A stretch of 64,000 nucleotides of DNA. Origin: Serratia sp. M24T3. Lineage in GTDB: Bacteria > Pseudomonadota > Gammaproteobacteria > Enterobacterales > Enterobacteriaceae. The notes under the pieces were generated by a model. It was not told where the DNA came from. It was given only the letters and a program-made list of their open reading frames with translations, and searched no databases. The stretch covers positions 1 to 64,000 of the forward strand of contig NZ_AJHJ01000017.1 in NCBI RefSeq assembly GCF_000257645.1, read 5' to 3'. Every line of letters begins with the position of its first letter. The first letter of the stretch is position 1. This document shows positions 27,601-40,214 of this stretch, piece by piece. A program made the translations under genes and the position numbers.

Positions 27601-27695
27601 TCTGACTTTCCGGCTTGAGTATAAAAATCTCGGCCTTTTATTTCACTCTTGGTATAACTGGTTGGTATATGCTGAACACTCTTAATTCCTGGCAT
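24678..27695 (-). CDS. Large orphan protein with C-terminal mono-ADP-ribosyltransferase domain
   Basis: 1005 residues from the ATG at 27695 (AGGGA about 11 bases upstream). A TTG at 27734 with AGGAG four bases upstream would add 13 residues. Visible parts, numbered from the ATG: a polar Ser/Lys-rich N-terminus; a hydrophobic segment KGLFLAAALGISALASVS (58-75); a long helical middle; a very hydrophobic stretch (about 609-635, LIDLGLTLIMLGIPLYKLG); a Cys-flanked dibasic loop CRRAIGGAC (727-735); then a C-terminal domain with an R-S-E layout: Arg862 in LIRVVDAS, FMSAS (886-890) and EGEYLFNRKSFFQ with Glu942/Glu944. This fits arginine-type mono-ADP-ribosyltransferases, so it is probably an exported toxin or effector. 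The target and the secretion route are unknown. No immunity gene is adjacent. The AT-rich composition suggests transfer. Confidence 0.7.
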   Translation of the reverse strand: MPGIKSVQHIPTSYTKSEIKGRDFYTQAGKSERIYLEGSKNVSHQPTSLKSRSDRQPKGLFLAAALGISALASVSRVKADSRNSSVTGRRLADNKSLSVDISSAFSIKASPSVIQKQHFTNPRDKGKLSPPNPTQNIRQSSSGFKVQDYSSHTANYRVNNVCSDLKNQNQTQAHHEKNKAVKAKTIYCKNVERVRTKKQQLDRDVKNHKNEGDEQYWQPLSNLTTPSVTYPVMLNVKQQLEKTRRWIGPIHQIISYLKDNPLGGYLSLASNRLMAARIAYSMSEYELWKDEDLFFKVNQLLDNNSDSYNSSLATKFIRYESSLYYIQARVIEWGLDPSHEDFEHQFLAAHATRQRIFNAETILKFYEMQFRPLQRKIPEPFLTRSEMGDLKKYYAQFNVYLKDSASDDAASIVKQITAMQGISSLDLERGYRPLFSLRIGIYKFFPREPVNWRTLVGGKHIYFLRGDSGKIYAASSWDPLFIAADVSALVSEHQIASIQRLRNDETVSGSTINIQALNNLLWLGTENSIPVNQWVIKKYNQNINIDSKVSTLNDAFIRLQHDAVIATVVAFREDNLNKTIAEKILSFVPFFDVIQHSVNDPHYSPTFSDLLGDLIDLGLTLIMLGIPLYKLGSAGIKVALSALRTARLQGLVGSLLRRAIFNAIKPTLLKMTTLTAKEVACFIIPPLDLTRMLARLLRRPINKLKNLQRKVILKKPRSNKLMGQKRCRRAIGGACDTFTLYFDKEFDASKWEEFITQIILNPIKWKGTKPSVLYRLDYLRIFSLLPNKYKEALRGWTYVENQKPYRDSSLLNWAQGKSNNNFKLNQALFSGKPSNDMQRIADDLSEALEALPKMGNTQQLIRVVDASEAAMSKFSPGDIVSNYPAFMSASRSGKLANIALNQGFMFIRKWRDKPGAAIVIFKINGKSGKPFVNGVSTQFGMEGEYLFNRKSFFQIDAITPVTFRNPTRIAKPIFFIKITEVSYDDSLKIKNIFTGEQLNIKQSEF

Positions 27696-27789
27696 GTCAG
27701 TACATTTCCCTATGTATTTAACATAATGCGCCAACCGACTCCTGTCGATCGTAAACAGCCAAAGTTCCTTTATTAATCTGAAATTTCGG

Positions 27790-27826
27790 CGAAAAAAAAT
27801 CCGAAGAGGTTTCCCGCTTCGGATTT
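27790..27826 (-). terminator. Terminator after gyrB
   Basis: On the minus strand AAATCCGAAG and CTTCGGATTT form a 10-base stem with a 10-base loop, followed by a run of eight Ts. It ends the dnaA-dnaN-recF-gyrB transcript before the toxin-like gene. Confidence 0.92.
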
Positions 27827-27853
27827 ACAGAGAGTATCAGCAGAGCTGTATAA

Positions 27854-31376
<3,523 letters not shown>

Positions 31377-31404
31377 AAAGCTTTATTTTTTCCAACAAAC
31401 AAGG

Positions 31405-31545
31405 GCAAGACATAACCTACCAGGCAAGGGCGCAAGCGTCGCAGCCAGTTTGGAGACGGCCAGCGTGCAGGGCCCGGAACGTACAATAAGTACGTTAGCA
31501 GCACGAGCACTGCCCGGGTTCATAATGGCAAGTAAGGTAGCCCTT
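31405..31545. repeat. Palindromic intergenic element between dnaN and recF
   Basis: About 140 bases with central AACGTAC, five bases, GTACGTT (31478-31496), outer matching ends CTACC (31417-31421) and GGTAG (31536-31540) and imperfect pairing between. It is GC-rich, has no coding frame and sits where the gap is normally absent. It looks like a mobile intergenic repeat of the ERIC/YPAL kind. I cannot confirm the family. Confidence 0.5.
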
Positions 31546-31546
31546 T

Positions 31547-32647
31547 TTAAAGTCTCATTGGCATGACGACGTAGGCGGCAGCCTGACTTGCCCCGTCTTC
31601 GATTTGCACGCTGGATACCGAGTCGGTAAGCAACAGACGAACTTCGTCACATTTCAGTGCATTAAGCACGTCGAGGACATAGCTGACGTTGAAACCAATT
31701 TCCATTTCTGTGCCATCGTAGGCGACATCAAGAATTTCTTCGGCTTCTTCCTGCTCCGGGTTATTAGCCGTGATTTTCAGCTGATTCTGGCTGACATAGA
31801 GGCGCACACCGCGGAATTTCTCATTGGAGAGGATCGCCGCGCGGGCAAAAGCCTGCTTGAGCAAATCACAACCAGCTTGCAGCGTTTTGTCGGGATTTTT
31901 CGGTAAAACGCGGCGATAATCAGGGAATCGGCCATCAACCAGCTTCGAGGTGAAAATAAAATCACCGACGTGAGCACGGATGTTGTTGCTTCCGATTTGT
32001 AGCTGCAACGGGGTATCGCCACCGTCGAGCAAACGCACCAGTTCCATCACGCCTTTACGCGGGACGATCACCGAATGCGATGGCAAAGTCTGACCAATCG
32101 GCATTGAACATACTGCCAGGCGGTGTCCGTCAGTAGCGACGGTACGCAGCTCTTCACCTTCTGTTTCGAACAACATACCGTTGAGGTAGTAGCGAACATC
32201 CTGATGTGCCATGGAAAACTGCGTGGCTTCAATCAGGCGTTTCAACGTGGCCTGCGGCAAGGTAAATTCTACCTCGCTTTGCCAATCGTCGAGATTGGGG
32301 AAATCGGTCGCGGGTAATGTAGAAAGCGAGAAGCGACTGCGGCCTGAACGAACCAGCATACGGTCGCTTTCCAGTACCACAGTAATCTCTGCGCCTTCCG
32401 GCAAACCGCGGCAGATATCAAAGAATTTACGCGCAGGCACAGTCGTTGCACCCACGTCATGAGGTTGAGACAGGGCCACTTTTGCGACCATCTCCATTTC
32501 AAGATCTGTCCCAGTCAGCAACAACGCGCCCTCTGTGACCTGCAACAACAGGTTACCTAGAATTGGCAGTGTTGGTCGTCCACCCAGTGGGCTACTGACC
32601 TGTTGCAGTGGTTTCAGCAAATGCTCACGTTCAACAATAAATTTCAT
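31547..32647 (-). CDS. dnaN: DNA polymerase III beta sliding clamp
   Basis: 366 residues, identical in length to E. coli DnaN. Three repeats of the clamp fold. It starts MKFIVEREHLLKPLQQVSSP and ends AAYVVMPMRL, both typical of enteric beta clamps. The C-terminal VMPMRL lines the pocket for polymerase peptides. It is four bases downstream of dnaA in the same operon. Confidence 0.98.
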   Translation of the reverse strand: MKFIVEREHLLKPLQQVSSPLGGRPTLPILGNLLLQVTEGALLLTGTDLEMEMVAKVALSQPHDVGATTVPARKFFDICRGLPEGAEITVVLESDRMLVRSGRSRFSLSTLPATDFPNLDDWQSEVEFTLPQATLKRLIEATQFSMAHQDVRYYLNGMLFETEGEELRTVATDGHRLAVCSMPIGQTLPSHSVIVPRKGVMELVRLLDGGDTPLQLQIGSNNIRAHVGDFIFTSKLVDGRFPDYRRVLPKNPDKTLQAGCDLLKQAFARAAILSNEKFRGVRLYVSQNQLKITANNPEQEEAEEILDVAYDGTEMEIGFNVSYVLDVLNALKCDEVRLLLTDSVSSVQIEDGASQAAAYVVMPMRL

Positions 32648-32651
32648 AGCG

Positions 32652-34046
32652 CTAGGAGGATAGTGTCCTGATTAAGTTAGAGAAATCTTCTTTGATGTCA
32701 TGGCTTTCTTCACGCAGCTGCTCGATCTTGCGGCAGGCATGCAACACCGTAGTATGGTCACGACCACCGAACGCATCGCCGATTTCTGGCAGGCTGTGGT
32801 TGGTAAGCTCTTTAGCCAGCGCCATCGCCATCTGACGAGGACGGGCAACCGAACGGGATCGCCGCTTGGAGAGCAGGTCTGCGACCTTAATCTTATAATA
32901 CTCGGCCACTGTTTTCTGAATATTATCAATGGTGACCAGTTTTTCTTGCAAGGCAAGCAGGTCCCGCAACGCTTCGCGGACGAAGTCGATAGTAATGGCG
33001 CGACCAGTAAAGTTGGCATTAGCAATAACGCGGTTCAATGCGCCTTCTAACTCACGCACATTGGAACGCAGACGCTTGGCAATAAAGAACGCGACTTCAC
33101 CAGGTAGACGAATATCGTTCTCGTCGGCCTTTTTCATCAGGATAGCCACGCGGGTTTCCAGCTCTGGCGGTTCAATAGCAACCGTTAATCCCCAGCCAAA
33201 TCGCGACTTCAGACGATCTTCAACACCGTTAATCTCTTTCGGATAGCGGTCAGAGGTCAGAATGATCTGCTGATTGCCTTCCAGCAGGGCGTTAAAGGTG
33301 TGGAAGAATTCTTCCTGCGAGCGTTCTTTGTTGGCAAAGAATTGGATGTCATCGATAAGCAGTGCATCGACCGAGCGATAGTAACGCTTGAACTCTTCAA
33401 TAGCGTTATTTTGCAGGGCTTTCACCATATCCTGCACGAAACGCTCGGAATGCATATAAACCACTTTGGCATTGGCTTTACGGGCCATAATACCATTGCC
33501 GACGGCGTGTAAAAGGTGCGTTTTACCGAGACCGGTACCACCGTATAAAAACAGTGGGTTGTACGCGCCACCAGGATTGTCTGCCACCTGACGAGCTGCT
33601 GCACGCGCTAACTGGTTCGACTTACCTTCTACAAAGTTGTCGAAAGTATGTTTAGGGTTTACGTTTGAGCGATATGAAAGCTCCGGCTGAGCAGGAGAAC
33701 TGTCCCAGCTTGGTCGTGAAGGTGCAGCACGCGGGATTGTACGAGCCGCGACCGGAGAACTCACGGCGGCAGCAACGGTTTCGTTAACACGTTGAACCAT
33801 TGGCTTGCTGCCAACTTCAAAACGTAATAAAGGCGCATCCGTGCCACAAAAATCATTCAACAGACCGTTAATGTTGTTTAAGTATTTGTCGCGCACCCAA
33901 TCGAGGACAAAACGGTTTGGAGCATACAGCGCCAAAGTGTTGTCACTCAATTCCGCCTGCAAAGGGCGTATCCACATACTGAATTCTGTGGCAGGTAACT
34001 CATCCTGCAATCTGGCAAGACACTGCTGCCAAAGCGAAAGTGACAC
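32652..34046 (-). CDS. dnaA: Chromosomal replication initiator DnaA
   Basis: 464 residues from the GTG at 34046, with GGAG just upstream. That is the same start context as E. coli. Domain [21 protein letters not shown]; a variable Pro/Ser linker; AAA+ domain with Walker [10 protein letters not shown] and Walker [10 protein letters not shown]-terminal domain IV with [18 protein letters not shown], which binds DnaA boxes. It melts oriC and represses its own promoter. An in-frame GTG at 34058 is less likely as the start. Confidence 0.98.
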   Translation of the reverse strand: MSLSLWQQCLARLQDELPATEFSMWIRPLQAELSDNTLALYAPNRFVLDWVRDKYLNNINGLLNDFCGTDAPLLRFEVGSKPMVQRVNETVAAAVSSPVAARTIPRAAPSRPSWDSSPAQPELSYRSNVNPKHTFDNFVEGKSNQLARAAARQVADNPGGAYNPLFLYGGTGLGKTHLLHAVGNGIMARKANAKVVYMHSERFVQDMVKALQNNAIEEFKRYYRSVDALLIDDIQFFANKERSQEEFFHTFNALLEGNQQIILTSDRYPKEINGVEDRLKSRFGWGLTVAIEPPELETRVAILMKKADENDIRLPGEVAFFIAKRLRSNVRELEGALNRVIANANFTGRAITIDFVREALRDLLALQEKLVTIDNIQKTVAEYYKIKVADLLSKRRSRSVARPRQMAMALAKELTNHSLPEIGDAFGGRDHTTVLHACRKIEQLREESHDIKEDFSNLIRTLSS

Positions 34047-34380
34047 GGCGGACTCCACTCGAACAAGACCAAAAAAGAAAAAGGATCAGGATATTTTTTA
34101 AATCATGATTTTAGACACACGCCTCGCTCTGACATTTACAGCGATGCCACGGGATTTAACCGTAGTGGCTACTATAAATATTGAGGAGATGTCTTCAGGT
34201 CACCCTGTCAGCGACCAAAAGCGACGTGTGAACCGATTTATACGGTTTTTTGTCGGCTATAAGTTTCGTTTAAAAAATCTACAGGCCGATCAGGCGTCCG
34301 GGACGGATCGCGATCGGAATGGCGGATCATAACGCAAACCGCGGCAGAGATCCTCCCCTTCCTCACAGAATAGATCCATT

Positions 34381-34389
34381 TTATCCACA
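34381..34389 (+). promoter_or_regulatory. DnaA box upstream of dnaA
   Basis: TTATCCACA matches the strong DnaA box exactly. Enteric dnaA promoters have such a box between two start sites for autoregulation. Confidence 0.88.
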
Positions 34390-34555
34390 GGCGATGTCCA
34401 ATGAGTGGGTAAGATTCGCTGAACCCGCGATTGAACCTATGAATAGTAGGCGGGTGTCAGCCGCTTTGCACCTAAAAATAAGTTTTCTCCTCAGGCCATT
34501 CACAGCTTTTCAACCGGGATCACAATAAGAATGTTCAAGGATCAAGCGGCGATCC

Positions 34556-34583
34556 TTGCGATTTGGGCAAGAGTCCGTATAAT
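34556..34583 (+). promoter_or_regulatory. Sigma-70 promoter of rpmH-rnpA
   Basis: TTGCGA, a 16-base spacer and a perfect TATAAT, about 225 bases upstream of rpmH and reading toward it. Confidence 0.75.
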
Positions 34584-34797
34584 CCTCAGCCCTACGTGTG
34601 ATACCTGTGCTCCTGATGGTCATCGGTGGGCACGGGAATATTTGGTAAACATTTAGGCACGCTTTCTAGCAATGTAAATTGACTCAGGACTGTACAATTA
34701 TTACAATCCCGCTTCTTTATATGTTGCGACAAAGGCATCGGCTGCTTCGGCACCGAAAGCCCACGCGTTTACTGATCAGTTTTAATTTTAAGTTTAG

Positions 34798-34950
<153 letters not shown>

Positions 34951-34968
34951 TAAAAGCTAACCTGTTTA

Positions 34969-35328
34969 GTGGTTAAGCTAGCTTTTCCCAGGGAGTTACG
35001 TTTGTTAACTCCCCGTCATTTCACTTTCGTCTTCCAGCAGCCACAACGGGCCGGCACGCCTCAAATCACCATCCTTGGCCGCCTGAACGAGCTGGGGCAT
35101 CCCCGCATCGGTCTCACAGTCGCAAAAAAACATGTCAAACGCGCTCATGAACGTAATCGGATTAAACGCCTAACCCGCGAAAGTTTCCGGTTAAATCAGC
35201 ATGCGCTGCCGTCAATGGATTTTGTCGTACTGGTGAAGAAGGGGGTTGCCGATCTCGATAACCGTGCGTTAACGGAAGCGTTGGAGAAATTATGGCGTCG
35301 ACATTGCCGACAGGCTCCCGCATCCTGA
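34969..35328 (+). CDS. rnpA: Ribonuclease P protein component
   Basis: 119 residues from a GTG, as in E. coli. [20 protein letters not shown] opens it, and [19 protein letters not shown] (about residues 60-78) is the RNA-binding RNR motif. It binds the RNase P RNA and helps process tRNA 5' ends. The end overlaps yidD by 37 bases. Confidence 0.97.
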   Translation: MVKLAFPRELRLLTPRHFTFVFQQPQRAGTPQITILGRLNELGHPRIGLTVAKKHVKRAHERNRIKRLTRESFRLNQHALPSMDFVVLVKKGVADLDNRALTEALEKLWRRHCRQAPAS

Positions 35329-35549
35329 TAACCTTGATACGCGGGTATCAACTGGTTATCAGCCCAATGTTGGGGCCTCATTGTCGTTTTCGACCAACCT
35401 GCTCTCAATACGGTATTGAGGCAATTGGTCGTTTTGGCATGGTAAAAGGTAGTTGGTTGACGCTGAAGCGCGTATTAAAATGCCATCCTTTAAACCCAGG
35501 TGGTGATGACCCCGTACCGCCGAAAACCGACAATAACAGAGAACACTAA
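35292..35549 (+). CDS. yidD: Membrane protein insertion efficiency factor YidD
   Basis: 85 residues. [20 protein letters not shown] (about residues 18-37) followed by SQYGIEAI is the family hallmark with conserved Cys residues, and [14 protein letters not shown] is the conserved end. It is a peripheral inner-membrane protein that assists YidC-dependent insertion. It starts inside rnpA and ends two bases before yidC. Confidence 0.95.
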   Translation: MASTLPTGSRILITLIRGYQLVISPMLGPHCRFRPTCSQYGIEAIGRFGMVKGSWLTLKRVLKCHPLNPGGDDPVPPKTDNNREH

Positions 35550-35551
35550 CG

Positions 35552-37186
35552 ATGGATTCGCAACGCAATCTTTTCCTCATCGCTCTGCTGTTCGTGTCTT
35601 TCATGATCTGGCAGGCCTGGCAAACGGACCACGCTCCGCAACCAGCCAATCAGACCACGCAACAGACTGCGAACACAGCCACCGGTGATGCTGCCAACCA
35701 GGCTGTTCCTGGAAGCGGACAGGGCAAACTGATCACTGTTAACACTGACGTTCTCTCTTTAACCATCAATACCCGTGGTGGCGATATCGAGAAAGCGCTG
35801 TTGACCCAATATCCGGTAGCGCTGAAATCTACGGCTCCATTCCAGCTGCTGGAAACTTCTCCTAATTTCGTTTATCAGGCTCAAAGCGGTCTGACAGGCA
35901 AAAATGGCCCAGACAACCCTGCTAACGGTGAGCGTCCTCTTTACACCACTAGCCAGGACACCTTTACTTTAGGTGAAGGCCAGACTGAACTGCGTATCCC
36001 GATGACCTACACGGCTCAGAACGGCGCAGTTTATACCAAAACTTTCGTTATCAAACGCGGCTCTTACGCGGTGAACGTTGACTATAACGTTAACAACACC
36101 ACCAAAGCTCCGTTGGATCTGACCCTGTTCGGTCAGCTGAAACAAACTTCAGAACTGCCAAAAGATCGCGATACGGGTAACCACAGCTTTGCTCTGCATA
36201 CCTATCGCGGTGCGGCTTACTCTTCCAGCGATGACAAGTATCAGAAATACGCGTTCGACAAGAGCGAAAATCTGAACGTCACTACGCAGGGCGGTTGGGT
36301 TGCAATGTTGCAGCAGTACTTTGCAACGGCGTGGATCCCTTCTGCGAAAGATACCAATACTTTCTACACCGCGACCAACGACGGTATCTCGTCTATCGGC
36401 TTTAAGGGCGCACCGTTTGTTGTTCAACCAGGCGCTCAGCAGCAGGTGGGTTCTACCCTGTGGGTTGGCCCTGAAATTCAGGACAAAATGGCCGCTATCG
36501 CGCCACACCTTGACCTGACTGTTGACTACGGATGGTTGTGGTTTATTTCTCAGCCGCTGTTCAAGCTGTTGAAATTTATCCATAGCTTCATCGGTAACTG
36601 GGGCTTCTCCATTATCATCATCACCTTTATCGTGCGCGGTATCATGTACCCACTGACCCGTGCGCAATATACGTCGATGGCGAAAATGCGTATGCTGCAG
36701 CCGAAGCTGGCCGCAATGCGTGAGCGTATTGGCGATGACAAACAGCGTCAGAGCCAAGAGATGATGGCGCTGTACAAGTCGGAAAAAGTTAACCCGCTGG
36801 GTGGCTGTCTGCCGCTGGTTATTCAGATGCCAATCTTCCTGGCACTGTATTACATGCTGTCTGGTTCCATTGAACTGCGCCACGCGCCGTTTATCCTGTG
36901 GATCCATGACCTGTCAGCGCAAGACCCGTACTTCATCCTGCCAGTGATGATGGGTATCACGATGTTCTTCATCCAGAAGATGTCGCCGACTACCGTCACT
37001 GACCCGATGCAGCAGAAGATCATGACCTTTATGCCGGTTATCTTCACCGTGTTCTTCCTGTGGTTCCCGTCTGGCCTGGTGTGCTACTACATCGTCAGTA
37101 ACCTGGTAACCATCCTCCAGCAGCAGCTGATTTATCGCGGTCTGGAAAAACGTGGCTTGCACAGCCGCGACAAGAAGAAAGCGTAA
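35552..37186 (+). CDS. yidC: Membrane protein insertase YidC
   Basis: 544 residues (E. coli 548). N-terminal membrane helix [17 protein letters not shown], a large periplasmic P1 domain (about residues 30-340), then the conserved insertase core. The core includes [18 protein letters not shown] with the essential Arg, and [20 protein letters not shown]. The C-terminus is basic (RDKKKA). It inserts proteins into the inner membrane alone or with SecYEG. Confidence 0.98.
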   Translation: MDSQRNLFLIALLFVSFMIWQAWQTDHAPQPANQTTQQTANTATGDAANQAVPGSGQGKLITVNTDVLSLTINTRGGDIEKALLTQYPVALKSTAPFQLLETSPNFVYQAQSGLTGKNGPDNPANGERPLYTTSQDTFTLGEGQTELRIPMTYTAQNGAVYTKTFVIKRGSYAVNVDYNVNNTTKAPLDLTLFGQLKQTSELPKDRDTGNHSFALHTYRGAAYSSSDDKYQKYAFDKSENLNVTTQGGWVAMLQQYFATAWIPSAKDTNTFYTATNDGISSIGFKGAPFVVQPGAQQQVGSTLWVGPEIQDKMAAIAPHLDLTVDYGWLWFISQPLFKLLKFIHSFIGNWGFSIIIITFIVRGIMYPLTRAQYTSMAKMRMLQPKLAAMRERIGDDKQRQSQEMMALYKSEKVNPLGGCLPLVIQMPIFLALYYMLSGSIELRHAPFILWIHDLSAQDPYFILPVMMGITMFFIQKMSPTTVTDPMQQKIMTFMPVIFTVFFLWFPSGLVCYYIVSNLVTILQQQLIYRGLEKRGLHSRDKKKA

Positions 37187-37230
37187 AAGTTAACGACGCT
37201 GTAGCTGTATAATAGGAACAAGCACACAGG

Positions 37231-37260
37231 AAGGCGGTCAATTAGACCGCCTTCTTTTTT
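37231..37260 (+). terminator. Terminator after yidC
   Basis: AAGGCGGTC and GACCGCCTT form a 9-base stem with a five-base loop, followed by CTTTTTT. It separates yidC from mnmE. Confidence 0.9.
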
Positions 37261-37281
37261 AGTTTAAACACCGAGAATTTT

Positions 37282-38646
37282 ATGAATACGTCAGACACTA
37301 TCGTTGCTCAAGCTACGCCGCCAGGCCGCGGTGGCGTCGGTATTGTGCGCATTTCTGGTCATTCGGCCAGCCTGATTGCGCAGGAGATATTGGGCAAGCT
37401 GCCCAAGCCGCGTTACGCCGACTATCTGCCGTTCCGTGATGCCGATGGCAGCACCCTGGATCAAGGGATCGCACTGTGGTTCCCAGGCCCTAACTCCTTC
37501 ACAGGAGAAGACGTGCTCGAGCTACAGGGCCACGGCGGGCCAGTTATCCTCGACCTGCTTATTAAACGCATTCTGGCTATTCCCGGCGTGCGTATTGCCC
37601 GCCCAGGCGAGTTTTCCGAACGCGCGTTCCTGAATGACAAGCTGGATTTGGCACAGGCAGAGGCGATTGCCGACCTGATTGACGCCAGTTCCGTGCAGGC
37701 TGCACGCTCTGCCGTAAACTCACTGCAGGGTGCATTTTCTACCCGTATTCATCACTTGGTGGAAGCACTTACTAACCTGCGAATCTACGTCGAGGCTGCC
37801 ATCGACTTCCCGGATGAGGAGATTGATTTCCTCTCTGATGGCAAAATCGAAGCCAAGCTCAATCAAGTGATCGGTGATTTAGATGCCGTGCGTACTGAAG
37901 CACGACAGGGCAGCTTACTGCGTGAAGGGATGAAAGTGGTGATTGCCGGGCGTCCCAATGCGGGTAAGTCTAGTCTTCTCAACGCGTTAGCAGGCCGTGA
38001 AGCCGCGATCGTCACTGATATTGCCGGAACCACTCGCGACGTATTGCGCGAGCATATTCACATCGACGGCATGCCATTGCACATTATCGATACTGCTGGA
38101 TTACGCGATGCAAGCGACGAAGTTGAGCGTATTGGTATCGAACGTGCCTGGAATGAGATCGAACAGGCCGATACTGTGCTGTTTATGGTTGACGGCACGA
38201 CGACTGACGCGACCGAACCTGCGGAAATCTGGCCAGACTTTATGGCACGTTTACCGACCTCTCTTCCCATCGTCGTTGTACGAAATAAAGCCGATGTTAC
38301 AGGTGAGACAATGGGTAAGACCGAAGTGAATGGTCACTCACTTATTCGCCTTTCTGCACGCACGGGTGAAGGTATTGACTTGCTGCGTGAGCATTTAAAA
38401 GAGAGCATGGGTTTTAATCAGAACATGGAAGGCGGATTTTTAGCTCGTCGCAGGCATTTGCAGGCGCTGGAGCAGGCTGCACAGCACCTGTTACAGGGTA
38501 AAGACCAGCTTCTGGGTGCCTGGGCCGGTGAATTATTGGCTGAAGAACTGCGACTGTCTCAGCAATCATTGAGTGAGATCACTGGCGAATTTAGTTCCGA
38601 TGATCTGCTGGGTCGTATCTTCTCCAGTTTCTGTATCGGAAAATAA
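37282..38646 (+). CDS. mnmE: tRNA modification GTPase MnmE
   Basis: 454 residues, the same as E. coli. It works with MnmG to make 5-carboxymethylaminomethyl uridine in tRNA wobble positions. The N-terminal tetrahydrofolate-binding domain is followed by a G domain: [16 protein letters not shown] (G1), DIAGTTRD (G2), [10 protein letters not shown] (G3) and RNKAD (G4). It ends in FCIGK, which contains the conserved catalytic Cys. Confidence 0.98.
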   Translation: MNTSDTIVAQATPPGRGGVGIVRISGHSASLIAQEILGKLPKPRYADYLPFRDADGSTLDQGIALWFPGPNSFTGEDVLELQGHGGPVILDLLIKRILAIPGVRIARPGEFSERAFLNDKLDLAQAEAIADLIDASSVQAARSAVNSLQGAFSTRIHHLVEALTNLRIYVEAAIDFPDEEIDFLSDGKIEAKLNQVIGDLDAVRTEARQGSLLREGMKVVIAGRPNAGKSSLLNALAGREAAIVTDIAGTTRDVLREHIHIDGMPLHIIDTAGLRDASDEVERIGIERAWNEIEQADTVLFMVDGTTTDATEPAEIWPDFMARLPTSLPIVVVRNKADVTGETMGKTEVNGHSLIRLSARTGEGIDLLREHLKESMGFNQNMEGGFLARRRHLQALEQAAQHLLQGKDQLLGAWAGELLAEELRLSQQSLSEITGEFSSDDLLGRIFSSFCIGK

Positions 38647-38661
38647 GACCCCCAGTGAATG

Positions 38662-38708
38662 TAAGCACTTACTCACAATGGATATATGAGGTTAAAAGTA
38701 AGTGCTTA
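38662..38708. terminator. Inverted repeat between mnmE and the 338-residue gene
   Basis: Perfect 12-base arms TAAGCACTTACT and AGTAAGTGCTTA, 23 bases apart, followed on the plus strand by ACGTTTTTAG. It could terminate both converging genes. The long loop is unusual for a terminator. Confidence 0.55.
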
Positions 38709-38714
38709 ACGTTT

Positions 38715-39731
38715 TTAGCCGATAAGTATTTGCAGGCTATTGATCACCGCCCCCAGCGATTTACTCAGGCTAACGAGATTTTGCGGGGTTTCTGCGCTCT
38801 CGTTGCTATTTTTCTTGGTGAAGTTTTCGAACAAACTTATTAACTTATTAACTTTTACTTTCACTGAAGGTATTGGTGCTTTTTCTATCTTATTAATTCC
38901 ATCCTGCAATTTTATCACTTCATCTTTGGCTGATTTTAACCTATTAACCCTTGTTTCAATCTGTTTATTCTTAGGGCTGAGTTCTGTTTTTAACCATGCA
39001 CTATTTTGATTGATGGTATCATTAAAATCATTGATAACAGGTTCAATCATTTGATTAATAGCATTTGTGATTTTCTTTAATTGCGTTCTTTTATTTAGAG
39101 CATTCGGCCGACCAACAGCTTGATTAAATTGCTTGATCATATCTAATGCGATATTTTGCCTAGCCTCTACCTCCATGTTAAATCCTCTATTGCCTAACGC
39201 AAATGTGCCGAACAAAGGATTCGCTGGCCGAGAAATATTAGGATGGGCAACAATGTGTTGTGCTGCTGATATATCCTCAACTTTATCAACTACAGAACGA
39301 GAACTGTGATTCATAGGATAGAATGTATCCTGAGCTGAAATAGGGGGACCATTAAAAGCAAAAGACTGTGCCCCCGGTAAATCCTCACCGCCATCAGCAC
39401 CAGAGCGAGAGCTGCGATTCATCGTAAAGGCCGCCCCGCTACCAAGCAACATCATCACACTAACCGCAGCGAAAATTTTTGTCGCTGGCGACGGCAAAGG
39501 TTGTTTTACTGGAGTCTCGCAGGCTTCATATACCGTTATCGAAGTATCAACGGGAATAAATGGAACTGTAAAAGAACTGTTACTCTCTGGTAATAAGTAT
39601 GCTTTATTTTTTACACTATCAACACATTTAACTATATTAGTTTTATTGGAATAGTTTTTCTTGATGGTATTGATCTCAGTATAACCTGGGTAATTTTTTA
39701 TATTTATATTAGAGCTGCTGCTTAGTGGCAT
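38715..39731 (-). CDS. Orphan protein with internal 36-residue duplication
   Basis: 338 residues. The ATG at 39731 has AAGGG eight bases upstream. I do not recognise the family. Visible parts: a polar Asn/Ser/Lys-rich N-terminus (1-84); one hydrophobic segment KIFAAVSVMMLLGSGAAFT (85-103); two tandem copies of a 36-residue unit, MNRSSRSGADGGEDLPGAQS (from 104) and MNHSSRSVVDKVEDISAAQH (from 140); then a long charged helical C-terminus (190-338) that could form coiled coils. The DNA is AT-richer than mnmE and yieE. It sits between two genes that flank other loci in E. coli, so it looks acquired. It could be a secreted or envelope-anchored effector. Function is unknown. Confidence 0.7.
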   Translation of the reverse strand: MPLSSSSNINIKNYPGYTEINTIKKNYSNKTNIVKCVDSVKNKAYLLPESNSSFTVPFIPVDTSITVYEACETPVKQPLPSPATKIFAAVSVMMLLGSGAAFTMNRSSRSGADGGEDLPGAQSFAFNGPPISAQDTFYPMNHSSRSVVDKVEDISAAQHIVAHPNISRPANPLFGTFALGNRGFNMEVEARQNIALDMIKQFNQAVGRPNALNKRTQLKKITNAINQMIEPVINDFNDTINQNSAWLKTELSPKNKQIETRVNRLKSAKDEVIKLQDGINKIEKAPIPSVKVKVNKLISLFENFTKKNSNESAETPQNLVSLSKSLGAVINSLQILIG

Positions 39732-40214
39732 ATCCGTATCCCTTTAAGTGTCAAATTAATTCCACTTAAAAATACACTAAAGCATTCGGTAATCAACAAT
39801 TAAATAGAAACAGAATAAGGCTTCAATGATCAACATCAACTGGATATTTATTTTGCAATCCAAATAAATCATCTTAATTTAATTGAGCTTTAGTTTACTT
39901 TCACTTTATATTTACCATGGCATTCCAATTCCATTCTCTTACTTATATTTTTCACTTTTTTGTCGATATCTTCTGCAACATAATTCCTTAGCCTGTGCAA
40001 AAAAGTTGATTACTTTGTCTTTTGAAGGCCCTAACTGAAGGTTCTGGCAGAAGTTTCCTCATAAGAAACAATGACCAACGACAGGAACATTCTTATTCAC
40101 CTTTTGCCCTCCCCGTATAATTATCTGATCGATTAGTTATTTATATAATTCACGTGAAGATCGTACTATAGACAGAATTTAATAGCAGCCGAACCATTAC
40201 TCAGGGAGTGAACA
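39732..40214. other. AT-rich divergent intergenic region
   Basis: About 480 bases with no gene. It should hold promoters for the 338-residue gene (minus) and yieE (plus). The AT richness is typical of H-NS-bound acquired DNA. No clear operator or repeat was found. Confidence 0.5.

Noticed and set aside
36149-36907. A 252-codon open frame antisense to yidC
   Set aside because: Its composition follows the codons of yidC and it has no ribosome site or motif. It is a shadow of the real gene.
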